Assembly: GCA_002364005.1 (NCBI GenBank)
Contig: DEXG01000039.1
Span: 126,584 to 190,583 of the forward strand
Length of the DNA stretch: 64,000 nucleotides
Origin: Phycisphaerales bacterium UBA3190
Lineage (GTDB): Bacteria > Planctomycetota > Phycisphaerae > Phycisphaerales > UBA1924
Reading direction: 5' to 3'
The position numbers and the translations under genes are program-made. Positions 16,400 to 25,163 of this stretch are shown piece by piece. The first letter of the stretch is position 1; every line of letters starts with the position of its first letter. The notes below the pieces were generated by a model, which saw nothing but the letters and a program-made list of their open reading frames with translations, was not told the origin of the DNA and did no database searches.

Positions 16400-19300
16400 T
16401 CAGTTGTCGGCTGAGTTGAGTTCTTCCTCAAACTCATCGATGCTCTGCTCCAACTCAGGGTAGCTGGTTGGAGCCGATCGTAGCACCGAACGAGCACCGG
16501 TGATACTGCTGCGTGCTTCCTGAATCTCGCCCCGCTTCATCGCCAGGCGGGCTGAGGTGATCTGCATCGCGATGCGGGTTGGGATCGAGTTGATGAACTC
16601 GCTCCCGGTTTTGATCATCTGCTCGGCCTCGTCGTATTTGCCCAGCGCGATATAGATCCCCGCCATCGTTTCGTACGGCTCGCTGATCCCCTGGTTCTCG
16701 GAAATGGCCTGCTCGCCGTAGCTCAGGGCCTCGTCCGGGCGGCCGAGCTTGCTCGAGAGCACATACGCGAGGTTGTTGTTCATCTCCCAATCGTCCGAGA
16801 ACCGCTCGAGGCCCTCACGCCAGATCTGGGCGGCCTGATCGAACTCCTTGCGGCGGAAGTGCGAGGTCCCGTGCATGCGGTAGGTGCGAAGCGCGATGCC
16901 GTCCGGGACACCGGGGGCCTTCAGCGACTGGATGATGTCGTAGGCCTCTGGGTCAACCTCGTCCTCCCGCAGCATGCGATTGGCGATGAAGTAGTTGAGC
17001 CAGTGGCCGATACGCGGGTTGGTGTTCCGACGCTTGAGCGTGTTGAGGTACGCGATATGCTCGCTTGCTGGCCGGTCCTCGAAGAAGCGGGACAGGTTGA
17101 TCGACCAGGCCAGCAACTCAGAATCCTTTCCGACTGAGATGTCGAAGGCTTTGGTGATCTGCTGCTGTGCGAAATCATCGCGTCCTCGCGCCTGGAGGAC
17201 GAGGGCCTGTGCGGCCAGCAGGCCGGAACTCTTGTTGATATCGCCCACGAGCTTGGCCAGTTCAGTAATGACCTGATTGGCGGTCGCGGCGTCCGGCGGC
17301 TGGCGTCGCACGAGCGAATCAATATAGGTCGCACCGTCACTCACGCCGCGGCGCTTGTTCCAGGCCATGCCGTAGAACTCTGATGCCTGTTCCCAGTGAT
17401 CACGGCCGGCGAAAAGCGCGGCGATGTTTGAGATCAGGTTCGCGTCGTCCGGGCGGCGTGTGATGATGTCGCGTGCAATCTCGGCGGCCTCGTTTTCGCG
17501 GTTGGGCTGTGAAAGCAGCTCATTGAGCAGCGAATAGATCGAGCGGTCAAGGTCCGGGTTCAACTGCACAGTGGTCTTGAGGTCTCTGAGCGCTTCCTCG
17601 CGCCGCCCGATAGCGAAGTACCCAGCGGCACGCATGCGGTACGCCTGCCAGCTGTTGGGATCGAGATCAAGCGCACGCTCGAGATCAGAGAGCATGTCGT
17701 TGAGCATGGTCTCATCGCCGAGCATCAGTTCCGCACGCTTGATATACACATACGGCTGGTTCGGGTACGAGGCGACGGCGGCGTCGAGGATGCTGTTGGC
17801 ACGCGCCGTGTCGTCCATGCCGAGCGCGATGTCCGCGCCTTGCAGCATGGTGATCATCTCACTCCGCTTGGATTCGGGGAGCTGGTCGTAGATCTTCTGG
17901 GCCTCTTCGTATTCCTGAACACGCACGAGCGTCTCGATCAGTCGGCTGCGTACGGTGTAGTCCCCGTTGTCAGCGCCTGCGTCGACAACCTCTCGGTATG
18001 CCTTGACCGCCTCGGAGAAGTTGTTGACACGCATCTGCAGGTCGCCCAGCAGGACGGTGCCCATCATGGTCTCGGGAGACTGGTGCACCACCGCTTGATT
18101 CGCGGCTGCAAGGGCCAGGTCCGGTCGTCCGCGAGAGAGCATGAACTCCGCGTTGGCGATGTAGGGATCCGGGCCGACCGGTGCGGGCAGCGAGTCGATG
18201 TAATCGGTGAAGACTTTATTGGCGGCGACGATACCGCTCTGCCCGTCGATGGTTCCCTGGTCCGCGTGCCATGTCGCGTCAAGCTGCACATAGGCAAGGC
18301 GGTCGCCTGTCGAACGGAGCTGGTCGATGAGGGCTCGGGACTCGTTCCATCGTCGGGACTGGATGTAGTACCGGGCGAGCTGGTAGGCATTGTCCAGATC
18401 GCTGGGGTTCAGCTCGAGCATCCGTTCACGCTGGCGTCCGGCGAACTCGCGCCCCTGGGTGCCGCCGAACTGCGATTCGAGGTTGAGCCAAAGATTCATG
18501 AAGACGGGGTCGCTCGTGCCATAGCGCTGCAGTTGGCGAGCGCTTGCCAAGGCCTGTTCGTACTGCTGCGACTGCACCATGGTCAGGATGTATTCCCTGA
18601 TCGCCTCGATGTTGTCAGGGCGGATCTCCAGCGCTTGCTCGAAGGTCGCGAGCGCTTCGTTCACGCGTCCCGATTCGCGCTGCAGCATCGCGAGCATGTA
18701 GTACACATTTGAATCAGCAAGGCCTGATGCGGCCGCCTGCTTGAGCAGTTCGATGGCCTTGTCGGACTGCTGTTCAGCAACGGCAATACGCGCTTGGAAG
18801 GTGAGCGATTCGATCTGGGTCAGCGCCGCGTTCTGTGCGATAGCGCGCCCCCGTTCGAGGTCGCCACGACGCATCGCGTGGACAAAGTTCATATCCAGCA
18901 CGCGCTTGTCGTTCGGCGCAATCTCATTTAACTCTCGGACGGTTTCTTCCAGCAGCTCGGGCATGTTCTTGCCCGAAGCGATTCTGGCGATCGAGAGCAG
19001 CTTCTCCAGCTCAGGGCGCTCCGATTCCTGGATCAGCTTGATCAGGATCTCGTCGGGGTTGTCGGCCTTGAGGGCCGAGAGCATCGACTGCGTCGGTTCG
19101 TTGTCGGGGTGAAGCTCAGCGGTGCGCTCCATCAGCGTGCGGGCGCCAGCGATGTCGTTGTTCTCGATCAGCAGCGCGGCGAGCTCACGGGCGATGCGCG
19201 GCTCAAAGTCGAGCCGTTCGACCGAATCTCGCAGGTACTGCACCGAACCGGCGTAATCAGCCTGGACCGAGTTGGTGCCCTGACGCATGCGACGGGCGGT

Positions 19301-21031
19301 ATAGATGGCTTCAATGACGGGGTCCTCGTTCAACTCAGGGTTGATGAGACGGTTGACCTTATCGAGGCCCTCCTGGGCGGGGGCGTAGGTTGGGGAGGTG
19401 GCGAGCACTTCCTCGTAGTACTGCGCAGCGGTGTCGTAATCCTGGAGCTGCTCATGAATCCTTGCGAGATTGATCATCGCGAGGATGCGACGGTTCGATT
19501 GGTCGACCGAGATCTGCTGCTCGTACGCCAGCTGAGCGACTCCGTACTGCCCGAGCTGCGTCGCAGTTAGGCCCTCATACCAGAGCCCCTCGGCGTTGTT
19601 TCGCTCTGTGAGTTCATTGAAACGCTTGAAGAGACGCAGGGCCTCGTCGTTCTTGCCCTCGGTGCCAGCAAACTTGCCGTCGAGCATCATGAGATTGAGG
19701 TCGTCCTCTTGTACCTCTGTGGCGAACTGGTTGCGCAGAGTCCGCGCCTCGTCGAGCAACGCCTTGGCGCTGTCGTCGTCCTCAGCGGCAACCGATTGCT
19801 GGAGTCGGATCTCGGCCTGCGAAAGCACTGAGTAGCGTTGGTGTACGAACTGGCGCATCCCCGCGATGCTCAGGGGCTTTACGCCAAGCTCGCGGACACG
19901 GTCGTACCAGGCGTAGGCCTCTTCGAGGTCGTTGGCATCTTTCGCCATCTTGCCCGCGTAGAAAAGCAGGTCCGCGTTCTCGCGATCGTTCTCAATCATG
20001 ACATCGAGCACGCGTCGGGTCCTGGAAAACTGCGATTCTGGGTCGAGGACCTGCTCGATGATGGCGAAGCTCTCGATCGTTTTGATACTCGTCGTCGTCG
20101 AGTTGCTGCTGGACACGCTCGAAGCGATCTCTGAGAGCTTCCCGTGGTAGCTGGAGAAGATTAAACGCAGCTGCTCAACACGCTCCGTGTTTGAGAGATC
20201 GGTATCGATGGTCAGGCGTTCAAGATCAATTTGGGCACGCATCAGCTGGAGCTTGAGCTCGACCTGATCGGGGTGAGATCGGAGGGCCGATTCAAATACA
20301 GCGATGGATTCACGCAGGGTGTTCAGGCGGGGTTCCAGGTCGCCCTCTCTGGCCTCTCGATCGGTCTTGATCATGCGTAGGTTCTGGAGCGCGATCAGTG
20401 ATTCGATGTCGTCAGGGTTCGCAGCGATGGCGCGTTCAAGATCGTCGATGCCCAGGTCCAGCTGGCCCTCCGCGAGCACGCCGTCCCTCCGGGCGATTTC
20501 ATTGATCGCGAAGCCTCGGAAACGCTTCAGGCGTTCCCACTCGGGGACCTCTGCGCCCTCGCCAGCGTCAATCCCCCGGTCAAAGAAAGAAAGCACCGAG
20601 GTGGTATCTTCGATGAGACTGTCGGCCAAGGTGCGGCTGTAGCGGTTGGACATCATCTGGTATGTGATATCGAGTGAACGCTTGTGGGCGTCGACATCGT
20701 CTCGCATCACGGTGGCCGCCTGGCTGATCGCACCCCTGTAGTCGGTGTAGAACCGGTCCCTGTATTCAGTCTCGGTATCTGGAATGAGATGCTCGAGGGA
20801 GCTGATCCACTTGTCGACGTACTCGATGTTGCTCGAGTCTTTGTTGACGGCTTTGGAGTATACAAACTCGGCTTGCTTGTAGTTGCCCTGCTGCATGAAC
20901 TCGTCGCCCTTGGCAGCGAGGTCGCTGGCGCTCTTCATGACGACGCCGTATGCGACCACGACCAGACCGAGCAGGACGATGACGCCCAGGGTCAGGAGAA
21001 CAACGAAGCGTGTGTTGACGCGAGATGCCAT
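16400..21031 (-). CDS. Giant membrane-anchored TPR protein of the exopolysaccharide/exosortase locus
   Basis: A 1543-aa protein: a short basic N-terminus, one membrane segment (about 9-33, FVVLLTLGVIVLLGLVVVAYG), then tetratricopeptide-type helix pairs over essentially all the rest. Repeats such as GNYKQAEFVYSKAVNKD, GRVNEALATFEQALEIRPDN and GRPDEALSYGEQAISENQ are clear. It is probably a periplasmic scaffold tethered to the inner membrane. Exosortase/PEP-CTERM loci often carry a large TPR protein (PrsT-type), but this one is longer and has a membrane anchor rather than a lipobox. Of two adjacent ATGs, the one at 21031 is preferred because GAAGG sits nine bases upstream; at 21040 it would directly abut. 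It lies between epsI-like and wzc-like genes on the same strand. Confidence 0.85.
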   Translation of the reverse strand: MASRVNTRFVVLLTLGVIVLLGLVVVAYGVVMKSASDLAAKGDEFMQQGNYKQAEFVYSKAVNKDSSNIEYVDKWISSLEHLIPDTETEYRDRFYTDYRGAISQAATVMRDDVDAHKRSLDITYQMMSNRYSRTLADSLIEDTTSVLSFFDRGIDAGEGAEVPEWERLKRFRGFAINEIARRDGVLAEGQLDLGIDDLERAIAANPDDIESLIALQNLRMIKTDREAREGDLEPRLNTLRESIAVFESALRSHPDQVELKLQLMRAQIDLERLTIDTDLSNTERVEQLRLIFSSYHGKLSEIASSVSSSNSTTTSIKTIESFAIIEQVLDPESQFSRTRRVLDVMIENDRENADLLFYAGKMAKDANDLEEAYAWYDRVRELGVKPLSIAGMRQFVHQRYSVLSQAEIRLQQSVAAEDDDSAKALLDEARTLRNQFATEVQEDDLNLMMLDGKFAGTEGKNDEALRLFKRFNELTERNNAEGLWYEGLTATQLGQYGVAQLAYEQQISVDQSNRRILAMINLARIHEQLQDYDTAAQYYEEVLATSPTYAPAQEGLDKVNRLINPELNEDPVIEAIYTARRMRQGTNSVQADYAGSVQYLRDSVERLDFEPRIARELAALLIENNDIAGARTLMERTAELHPDNEPTQSMLSALKADNPDEILIKLIQESERPELEKLLSIARIASGKNMPELLEETVRELNEIAPNDKRVLDMNFVHAMRRGDLERGRAIAQNAALTQIESLTFQARIAVAEQQSDKAIELLKQAAASGLADSNVYYMLAMLQRESGRVNEALATFEQALEIRPDNIEAIREYILTMVQSQQYEQALASARQLQRYGTSDPVFMNLWLNLESQFGGTQGREFAGRQRERMLELNPSDLDNAYQLARYYIQSRRWNESRALIDQLRSTGDRLAYVQLDATWHADQGTIDGQSGIVAANKVFTDYIDSLPAPVGPDPYIANAEFMLSRGRPDLALAAANQAVVHQSPETMMGTVLLGDLQMRVNNFSEAVKAYREVVDAGADNGDYTVRSRLIETLVRVQEYEEAQKIYDQLPESKRSEMITMLQGADIALGMDDTARANSILDAAVASYPNQPYVYIKRAELMLGDETMLNDMLSDLERALDLDPNSWQAYRMRAAGYFAIGRREEALRDLKTTVQLNPDLDRSIYSLLNELLSQPNRENEAAEIARDIITRRPDDANLISNIAALFAGRDHWEQASEFYGMAWNKRRGVSDGATYIDSLVRRQPPDAATANQVITELAKLVGDINKSSGLLAAQALVLQARGRDDFAQQQITKAFDISVGKDSELLAWSINLSRFFEDRPASEHIAYLNTLKRRNTNPRIGHWLNYFIANRMLREDEVDPEAYDIIQSLKAPGVPDGIALRTYRMHGTSHFRRKEFDQAAQIWREGLERFSDDWEMNNNLAYVLSSKLGRPDEALSYGEQAISENQGISEPYETMAGIYIALGKYDEAEQMIKTGSEFINSIPTRIAMQITSARLAMKRGEIQEARSSITGARSVLRSAPTSYPELEQSIDEFEEELNSADN

Positions 21032-21130
21032 GGAATTCATCCTTCAGTCCGCCCGGTAGGGCTTGCGTATTCGGGGCGTCGTCGCCCCTCAGTTGTGCCG
21101 ATCACGCGCAGAGCACGCCCCGGCGGGTCA

Positions 21131-22048
21131 TCATCCTTGTTCCTTCGACGCGCTCACGGGTGCGTCCTCGATGGGGTAGTTCCCCTGCTGCACCTCGACC
21201 CAGTCGGGGACGCAGCGCATGATCTCGCCGATCAGCTCGCCGACGAGTTCTCCAGAATAGCGTGCGAACTCGTCGAACGACTCGAAGTCGTTGCCGCTGA
21301 CCTGCACCTTGAGGTAGTACGCGTAGTCGTCTTCGAGATTGAAGGCGAGCTGGCGGACATCGTTCGCGTTCGCCTTTGTGCCGCCGTTGGCGATGAAGAA
21401 GTACCCCGCGTACACATTGCCCTTGCCCGGGTTGATGAACTCCGATGCACGAAACTCGAAGGGCGATTCTGGGCCGATGTCTCGGGGCAGGCGGACCCGC
21501 TTGCCAGGGGCATCGGTCATCGTCGGGTCATTGCTCAGACGCACGCTGTAGATCGCGCCCTGGTTCCCGCCCAGCGATTCGGGCACGCTCTGGTCGATGC
21601 GCCAGCTGCTGGTGTCCATCGGGAGGGGGATCACACGCGAGGATTCGCTCTGCTGCAGCCCGCCACCCACGAAGCATCGTTCGGGGACATGGGGCACCGT
21701 ATCGATCATGCCCGTGTAGTACGCGGCATGAAGATCGATGATAATCGGATTCTCCGAGTCGCTCTCGCTTGTTCGCAGGTAGTGACGGGAGACATAGTTC
21801 TCCGTGCCCAGCGTTTCCACGATCTCGGCACCCATGATCTGATCACTGCCCAGCTGACGCCAGCTTGGTGTCTGGGTTGGGATCGAGGCAACCTGTCTGT
21901 TGTTCTCAGGATAGATCGGTGTCTTGCTCAGATGCACATCTTTGATGCTGATGTACGCGGTGATGCCGCTGGCGAACGCGACCATCACGCCCATCAGCCC
22001 GCCGGCGAGCAGGGTTCGTGTCCGGGATTGTGCTGTAGCGGTGCTCAT
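21131..22048 (-). CDS. Exosortase-associated EpsI-like protein
   Basis: A 305-aa protein with one N-terminal membrane anchor (about 12-33), the rest periplasmic. It contains AAYYTGMIDTVPHVPERCFVGGG, which parallels the conserved his/pro-rich segment and Cys of the EpsI domain found fused to, or next to, exosortases. The reaction is unknown. The family is linked to exopolysaccharide export and protein sorting. Its ATG overlaps the stop of the exosortase gene by four bases (ATGA), a strong sign of coupled translation. The C-terminus is a charged tail (APVSASKEQG). Confidence 0.85.
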   Translation of the reverse strand: MSTATAQSRTRTLLAGGLMGVMVAFASGITAYISIKDVHLSKTPIYPENNRQVASIPTQTPSWRQLGSDQIMGAEIVETLGTENYVSRHYLRTSESDSENPIIIDLHAAYYTGMIDTVPHVPERCFVGGGLQQSESSRVIPLPMDTSSWRIDQSVPESLGGNQGAIYSVRLSNDPTMTDAPGKRVRLPRDIGPESPFEFRASEFINPGKGNVYAGYFFIANGGTKANANDVRQLAFNLEDDYAYYLKVQVSGNDFESFDEFARYSGELVGELIGEIMRCVPDWVEVQQGNYPIEDAPVSASKEQG

Positions 22049-23007
22049 GTCGTTGCCTCTCCCTGCGCGGCGGACTCGGGCGTCTCGATCAGGCGATTGA
22101 GTGTCCAGGCCAGGCCGAGGAATAGCATCAGCGATGGGACCAAGAGGATCGTACCGATCACCGTGTGGGCATCACCCTCGGCCAGCTGCGGGTCGATCAG
22201 CATCAGCAGCCCAAGCACCGTCACCCGCACCATATTCATCAGGACCGCGACGGGGCCCGCGAGCAGCACCAGGGCGATCCGTTGCCACCACTGGGTCGAT
22301 CCCAGCAGGGCCACCGCGATGGCCAGCGCGAAGAAGGCCACAACCATGCGCATGCCCGAGCAGGCCTCGGCGACATTCATGGGGAGCGTCTCGCCCTCGT
22401 TGGTGATGATCATGAGCGTGTTGCCGTCGATATCAACGGTGAACCAGTCGAACGGGGCACCGATGAGGTTGAGCATCAACCATGAGCCCAGCGAGGCGAG
22501 CAGCTGCAACTGGAAGGTCAGCGCGAGCATGATCGCCTCGGCGATGGTGATCATCAGCACCAGGTAGACCACCGGGAGGAAGAGGTGCCTGAACACCCCT
22601 GGCCCGAGCAGCAGCAGCAGCAGGGATCCGAGCGTGAGGATCATGCTCATGCCCTGGAGCATGTGGTTCTGCACCATGAACAGGTTGTAGGCATAGGCAT
22701 GGATGCCCAGGATGAAGGGGATCAGGGCGGGCCAGAAGATGGTGGGCCTGGTCGCCAGGATCTGCTCGCGTCGTTGCCAGATCATGTAGCCCGCGATCAG
22801 CGGGATCACGAACGAGTGCCCCCAGTCTTGCGGGTGCTGGATGCTGATGCGTCCCTGATGGATGAACCACCTGAAGAACACCAGCAGAAAACCGAGCCCA
22901 ACCATGATCGCGATGGCCATACCCGGGCGGGTAAACAGCCCCAGAACACGGTCCTGTGTGTCATCGCTCGCGAGGGTGTGCTCGGTTTTGAGACTCTTAG
23001 TGGTCAT
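22045..23007 (-). CDS. Exosortase (multi-spanning cysteine protease/transpeptidase)
   Basis: A 320-aa polytopic membrane protein with about eight membrane segments. The catalytic triad of exosortases is intact: EACSGMR (Cys216), NMVRVT (Arg261) and GDAHTVIG (His281). It is expected to recognise C-terminal sorting tails (short motif, membrane segment, basic end) and cleave or transfer the substrate at the inner membrane. Two candidate substrates with VPLP tails lie at 54867-55607 and 56118-56762. It starts with ATG at 23007, downstream of the Wza-like gene across a 303-base gap that holds a terminator, so it probably has its own promoter. The subtype cannot be fixed by eye. Confidence 0.93.
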   Translation of the reverse strand: MTTKSLKTEHTLASDDTQDRVLGLFTRPGMAIAIMVGLGFLLVFFRWFIHQGRISIQHPQDWGHSFVIPLIAGYMIWQRREQILATRPTIFWPALIPFILGIHAYAYNLFMVQNHMLQGMSMILTLGSLLLLLLGPGVFRHLFLPVVYLVLMITIAEAIMLALTFQLQLLASLGSWLMLNLIGAPFDWFTVDIDGNTLMIITNEGETLPMNVAEACSGMRMVVAFFALAIAVALLGSTQWWQRIALVLLAGPVAVLMNMVRVTVLGLLMLIDPQLAEGDAHTVIGTILLVPSLMLFLGLAWTLNRLIETPESAAQGEATT

Positions 23008-23310
23008 ATGCAGGCGACACGAAGTCGTTACTCCTCTGTGGTGGCTCTGAGGGGATCAATTCAGCTTCCCGCATCCCGATCGGCACGATTCTCGGTCTGC
23101 TTTCGCCCGATCTCCGTCCCGGCATGATTGGCGCGAAATACCCGCAGCACAGTCAAAAGAGCGCTCTGAGTGTGAGAACGGGAACGGTGCGAAGACCAAA
23201 CGCGCAAAAACGAAACGATCCCTGCCCGGTGGGCAGGGATCGGTACGAAGTTCTCGATGGGCGGGTTCGTCAAATCGCTCGGCTTGACTGAGACGATTTT
23301 GTCCCAGATA
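23008..23310. other. Gap between exosortase and Wza-like genes
   Basis: 303 bases with no gene. The part next to the Wza-like gene holds the terminator at 23206-23242. The rest should carry the promoter of the exosortase operon on the minus strand, but I find no convincing -35/-10 pair. Confidence 0.5.
23206..23242 (-). terminator. Rho-independent terminator after the Wza-like gene
   Basis: A perfect 12-bp stem (23216-23227 with 23231-23242) and a 3-base loop, followed on the minus strand by TTTCGTTTTTG. The stem contains CGATCCCTGCCC. It separates the Wza-like gene from the exosortase gene transcriptionally. Confidence 0.85.
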
Positions 23311-24849
23311 TCAGCGTGTGATGTTGGTCGGCGGTGCACCGAACACATCGTTACCAAAGTTCCGGTCAAGCAGGAAACCGAAGCCATAGCTGGTTCTGAA
23401 TCCGCCTCGGATGACCGCCAGAGGCGTCGCCCAGAAGCTGGTGCCGATGTTGATCATGTCGTCACGCTTGATGTAGATGTCGGGCTGGGTGCCCTCGGCG
23501 ATCGCACGGGCGTTGAGCATGATGGTCGCCTGCTCGTCGGGCCCAACGATGCGGGTCAGGTCGATCCGCTCAGGGATCGCGGTGGGGGCGAAATCGCCGC
23601 CTGCTGCGATGGCACGCAGGAGGGTGAGCTTGCCGACGGACGGCAGGTTATACACACCGGGGCGAATCACTTCGCCACGCATGTAGTAGAAGCCCTGGGG
23701 TGAGGGCGGGACCCGGATGATGTCGCCCGGACGGATCACAATGTTGTAGCGGGCATCGCCGGCGATCAACGGCTCAACAGGAACACGAATCACGCGCTGC
23801 GTAAACAGTTTGCCACGCGAGTCTTGCAGCACGCTATCGTCGCCCTGGTCGATCATGCGGCGAGAAGCGATCGGGATCGATTCACGCACCCACTGACCAT
23901 CGACAAACCGCCAACGCGGTTCCGGAGGCGTCAGTGCAGAGGCGTCGTTGGTGTCGGAGCTGGTGCTGTCCGGAGTCGAGTTGAAGTCGCTGGGCTCGAT
24001 CAGATCGATGATCGGGTCCTGATCGCTGGGCTGGCGTGCCGCGTTGGCGACGAGACCACTGCGGCTGGAACTGCCGGACATCATGCCCGGTGCAGAGAGT
24101 TCATCGATGACATCGAGCAGGTTCTCGCCGCTTGGGTTGGAATCATCCTGCTCAGGATCAAGGTTGTGGTCGCTGGGGTCCTCAGGGGCCAGGTTGGTGG
24201 TGCCCTCATCGAGCGGGACCTGTCGGATGACAAAGATCTCACGGGTGAACTCAGGGAACCCGCCGGCAGCGATCAGTGCCTCGTAGAGGCGGTAATCGGC
24301 GTTGAGGATCGAGTATGGGCCCGCTGAGGCGATGCTGCCGGTCAGGTGGAACACCTGCTGACGACGCTGCTGCACAACCACCGAAACAAGGGGGTCGGCT
24401 ACCAGCGGCGCCATTTTCTGGGCGATCGCGGCTTCCACTTCGCGTTCGGTCTTGCCGCTGACGAAGATTCGGCCCAGCTGTGGGATCTGGATATACCCGT
24501 TCTGGTCGATCTGACGCGGGAGCAGTTCGGCCTGCCCGCGGGTGATCAGGTCGTAGATCGTCAGATCGAGGAAGTCACCCGGTCCGACGCGATAAACATC
24601 AGTCTCTGGGATGAGGTCATCGGGTGTGATCTCGGTGACTTCGACATACTGCGAGCTGGGGTCTTCGATCGCACCGATATGGTTCAGGATCGGGACACTC
24701 GTGGGTGTTCGTTCCCATCGTCCAACGATCGAGGGGTCCATATACGAGTCCCAGGTGCAGCCACCAAGGAACACGCCAGCGGTTGTCGTCAGCCCCAGCG
24801 CGACGAGCGAGCCGCGGTTTGCTTTTCGATTCTTTGTCTTCTGACGCAC
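23311..24849 (-). CDS. Wza-like polysaccharide export lipoprotein
   Basis: A 512-aa outer-membrane lipoprotein. The signal peptide ends in the lipobox LGGC (Cys31). The Poly_export domain begins with YRVGPGDFLDLTIYD, then YIQIPQLGRIFVSGKTEREVE. A first SLBB-like unit (VFHLTGSIASAGPYSI, LYEALIAAGGF) and a second (FYYMRGEVIRPGVYNLP, TLLRAIAAGG) are separated by a ~130-residue acidic, Ser/Asp/Pro-rich insert that ordinary Wza proteins lack. It would form the outer-membrane channel for the polymer. I favour the GTG at 24849, with AGGAG six bases upstream; the TTG at 24855 directly abuts AGGAG. First gene of the locus in transcription order. Confidence 0.92.
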   Translation of the reverse strand: MRQKTKNRKANRGSLVALGLTTTAGVFLGGCTWDSYMDPSIVGRWERTPTSVPILNHIGAIEDPSSQYVEVTEITPDDLIPETDVYRVGPGDFLDLTIYDLITRGQAELLPRQIDQNGYIQIPQLGRIFVSGKTEREVEAAIAQKMAPLVADPLVSVVVQQRRQQVFHLTGSIASAGPYSILNADYRLYEALIAAGGFPEFTREIFVIRQVPLDEGTTNLAPEDPSDHNLDPEQDDSNPSGENLLDVIDELSAPGMMSGSSSRSGLVANAARQPSDQDPIIDLIEPSDFNSTPDSTSSDTNDASALTPPEPRWRFVDGQWVRESIPIASRRMIDQGDDSVLQDSRGKLFTQRVIRVPVEPLIAGDARYNIVIRPGDIIRVPPSPQGFYYMRGEVIRPGVYNLPSVGKLTLLRAIAAGGDFAPTAIPERIDLTRIVGPDEQATIMLNARAIAEGTQPDIYIKRDDMINIGTSFWATPLAVIRGGFRTSYGFGFLLDRNFGNDVFGAPPTNITR

Positions 24850-25163
24850 GGGCAACTCCTGCTTTTCGTGTGCGTGATGATCGAGTCGATCTTCAATGCG
24901 TACGGGCCGAACCCTTTCAGGTTCGTCCTGAACGCATCATAGCGACACCACCCAACCAATGCGGGCGGGATCGCTGCACTACCAATCGACCAGCGACGCC
25001 CGATCAGTTGATTTAGGATGGTGATTTTCAGCCAAAAGGTCCGAGAGAGATGCCGATCTGACCCCTTGCGGGGTGCATTTGGGTCTCTGGATCCCTGTCC
25101 CAGTGAGACGGGTCGCATCGGCTTGGGTTGTATAGAATCCCGCCGCAGCAGTGAGTACCAGAT
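24850..25163. other. Divergent promoter region between Wza-like gene and lipA
   Basis: 314 bases between genes transcribed in opposite directions. TATAGAAT at 25131-25138 is a plausible -10 for lipA, about 25 bases before its ATG. Small inverted repeats occur near 25060-25076 (ACCCC/GGGGT) and 25083-25110 (GTCTC/GAGAC). I cannot name a regulator or a riboswitch. Confidence 0.4.

Noticed and set aside
20684..22567. Long plus-strand open frame (627 codons) opposite the TPR, EpsI and exosortase genes
   Set aside because: It is the antisense shadow of three well-supported genes. The protein is Arg/His/Ala-rich with no motif, and there is no ribosome binding site.
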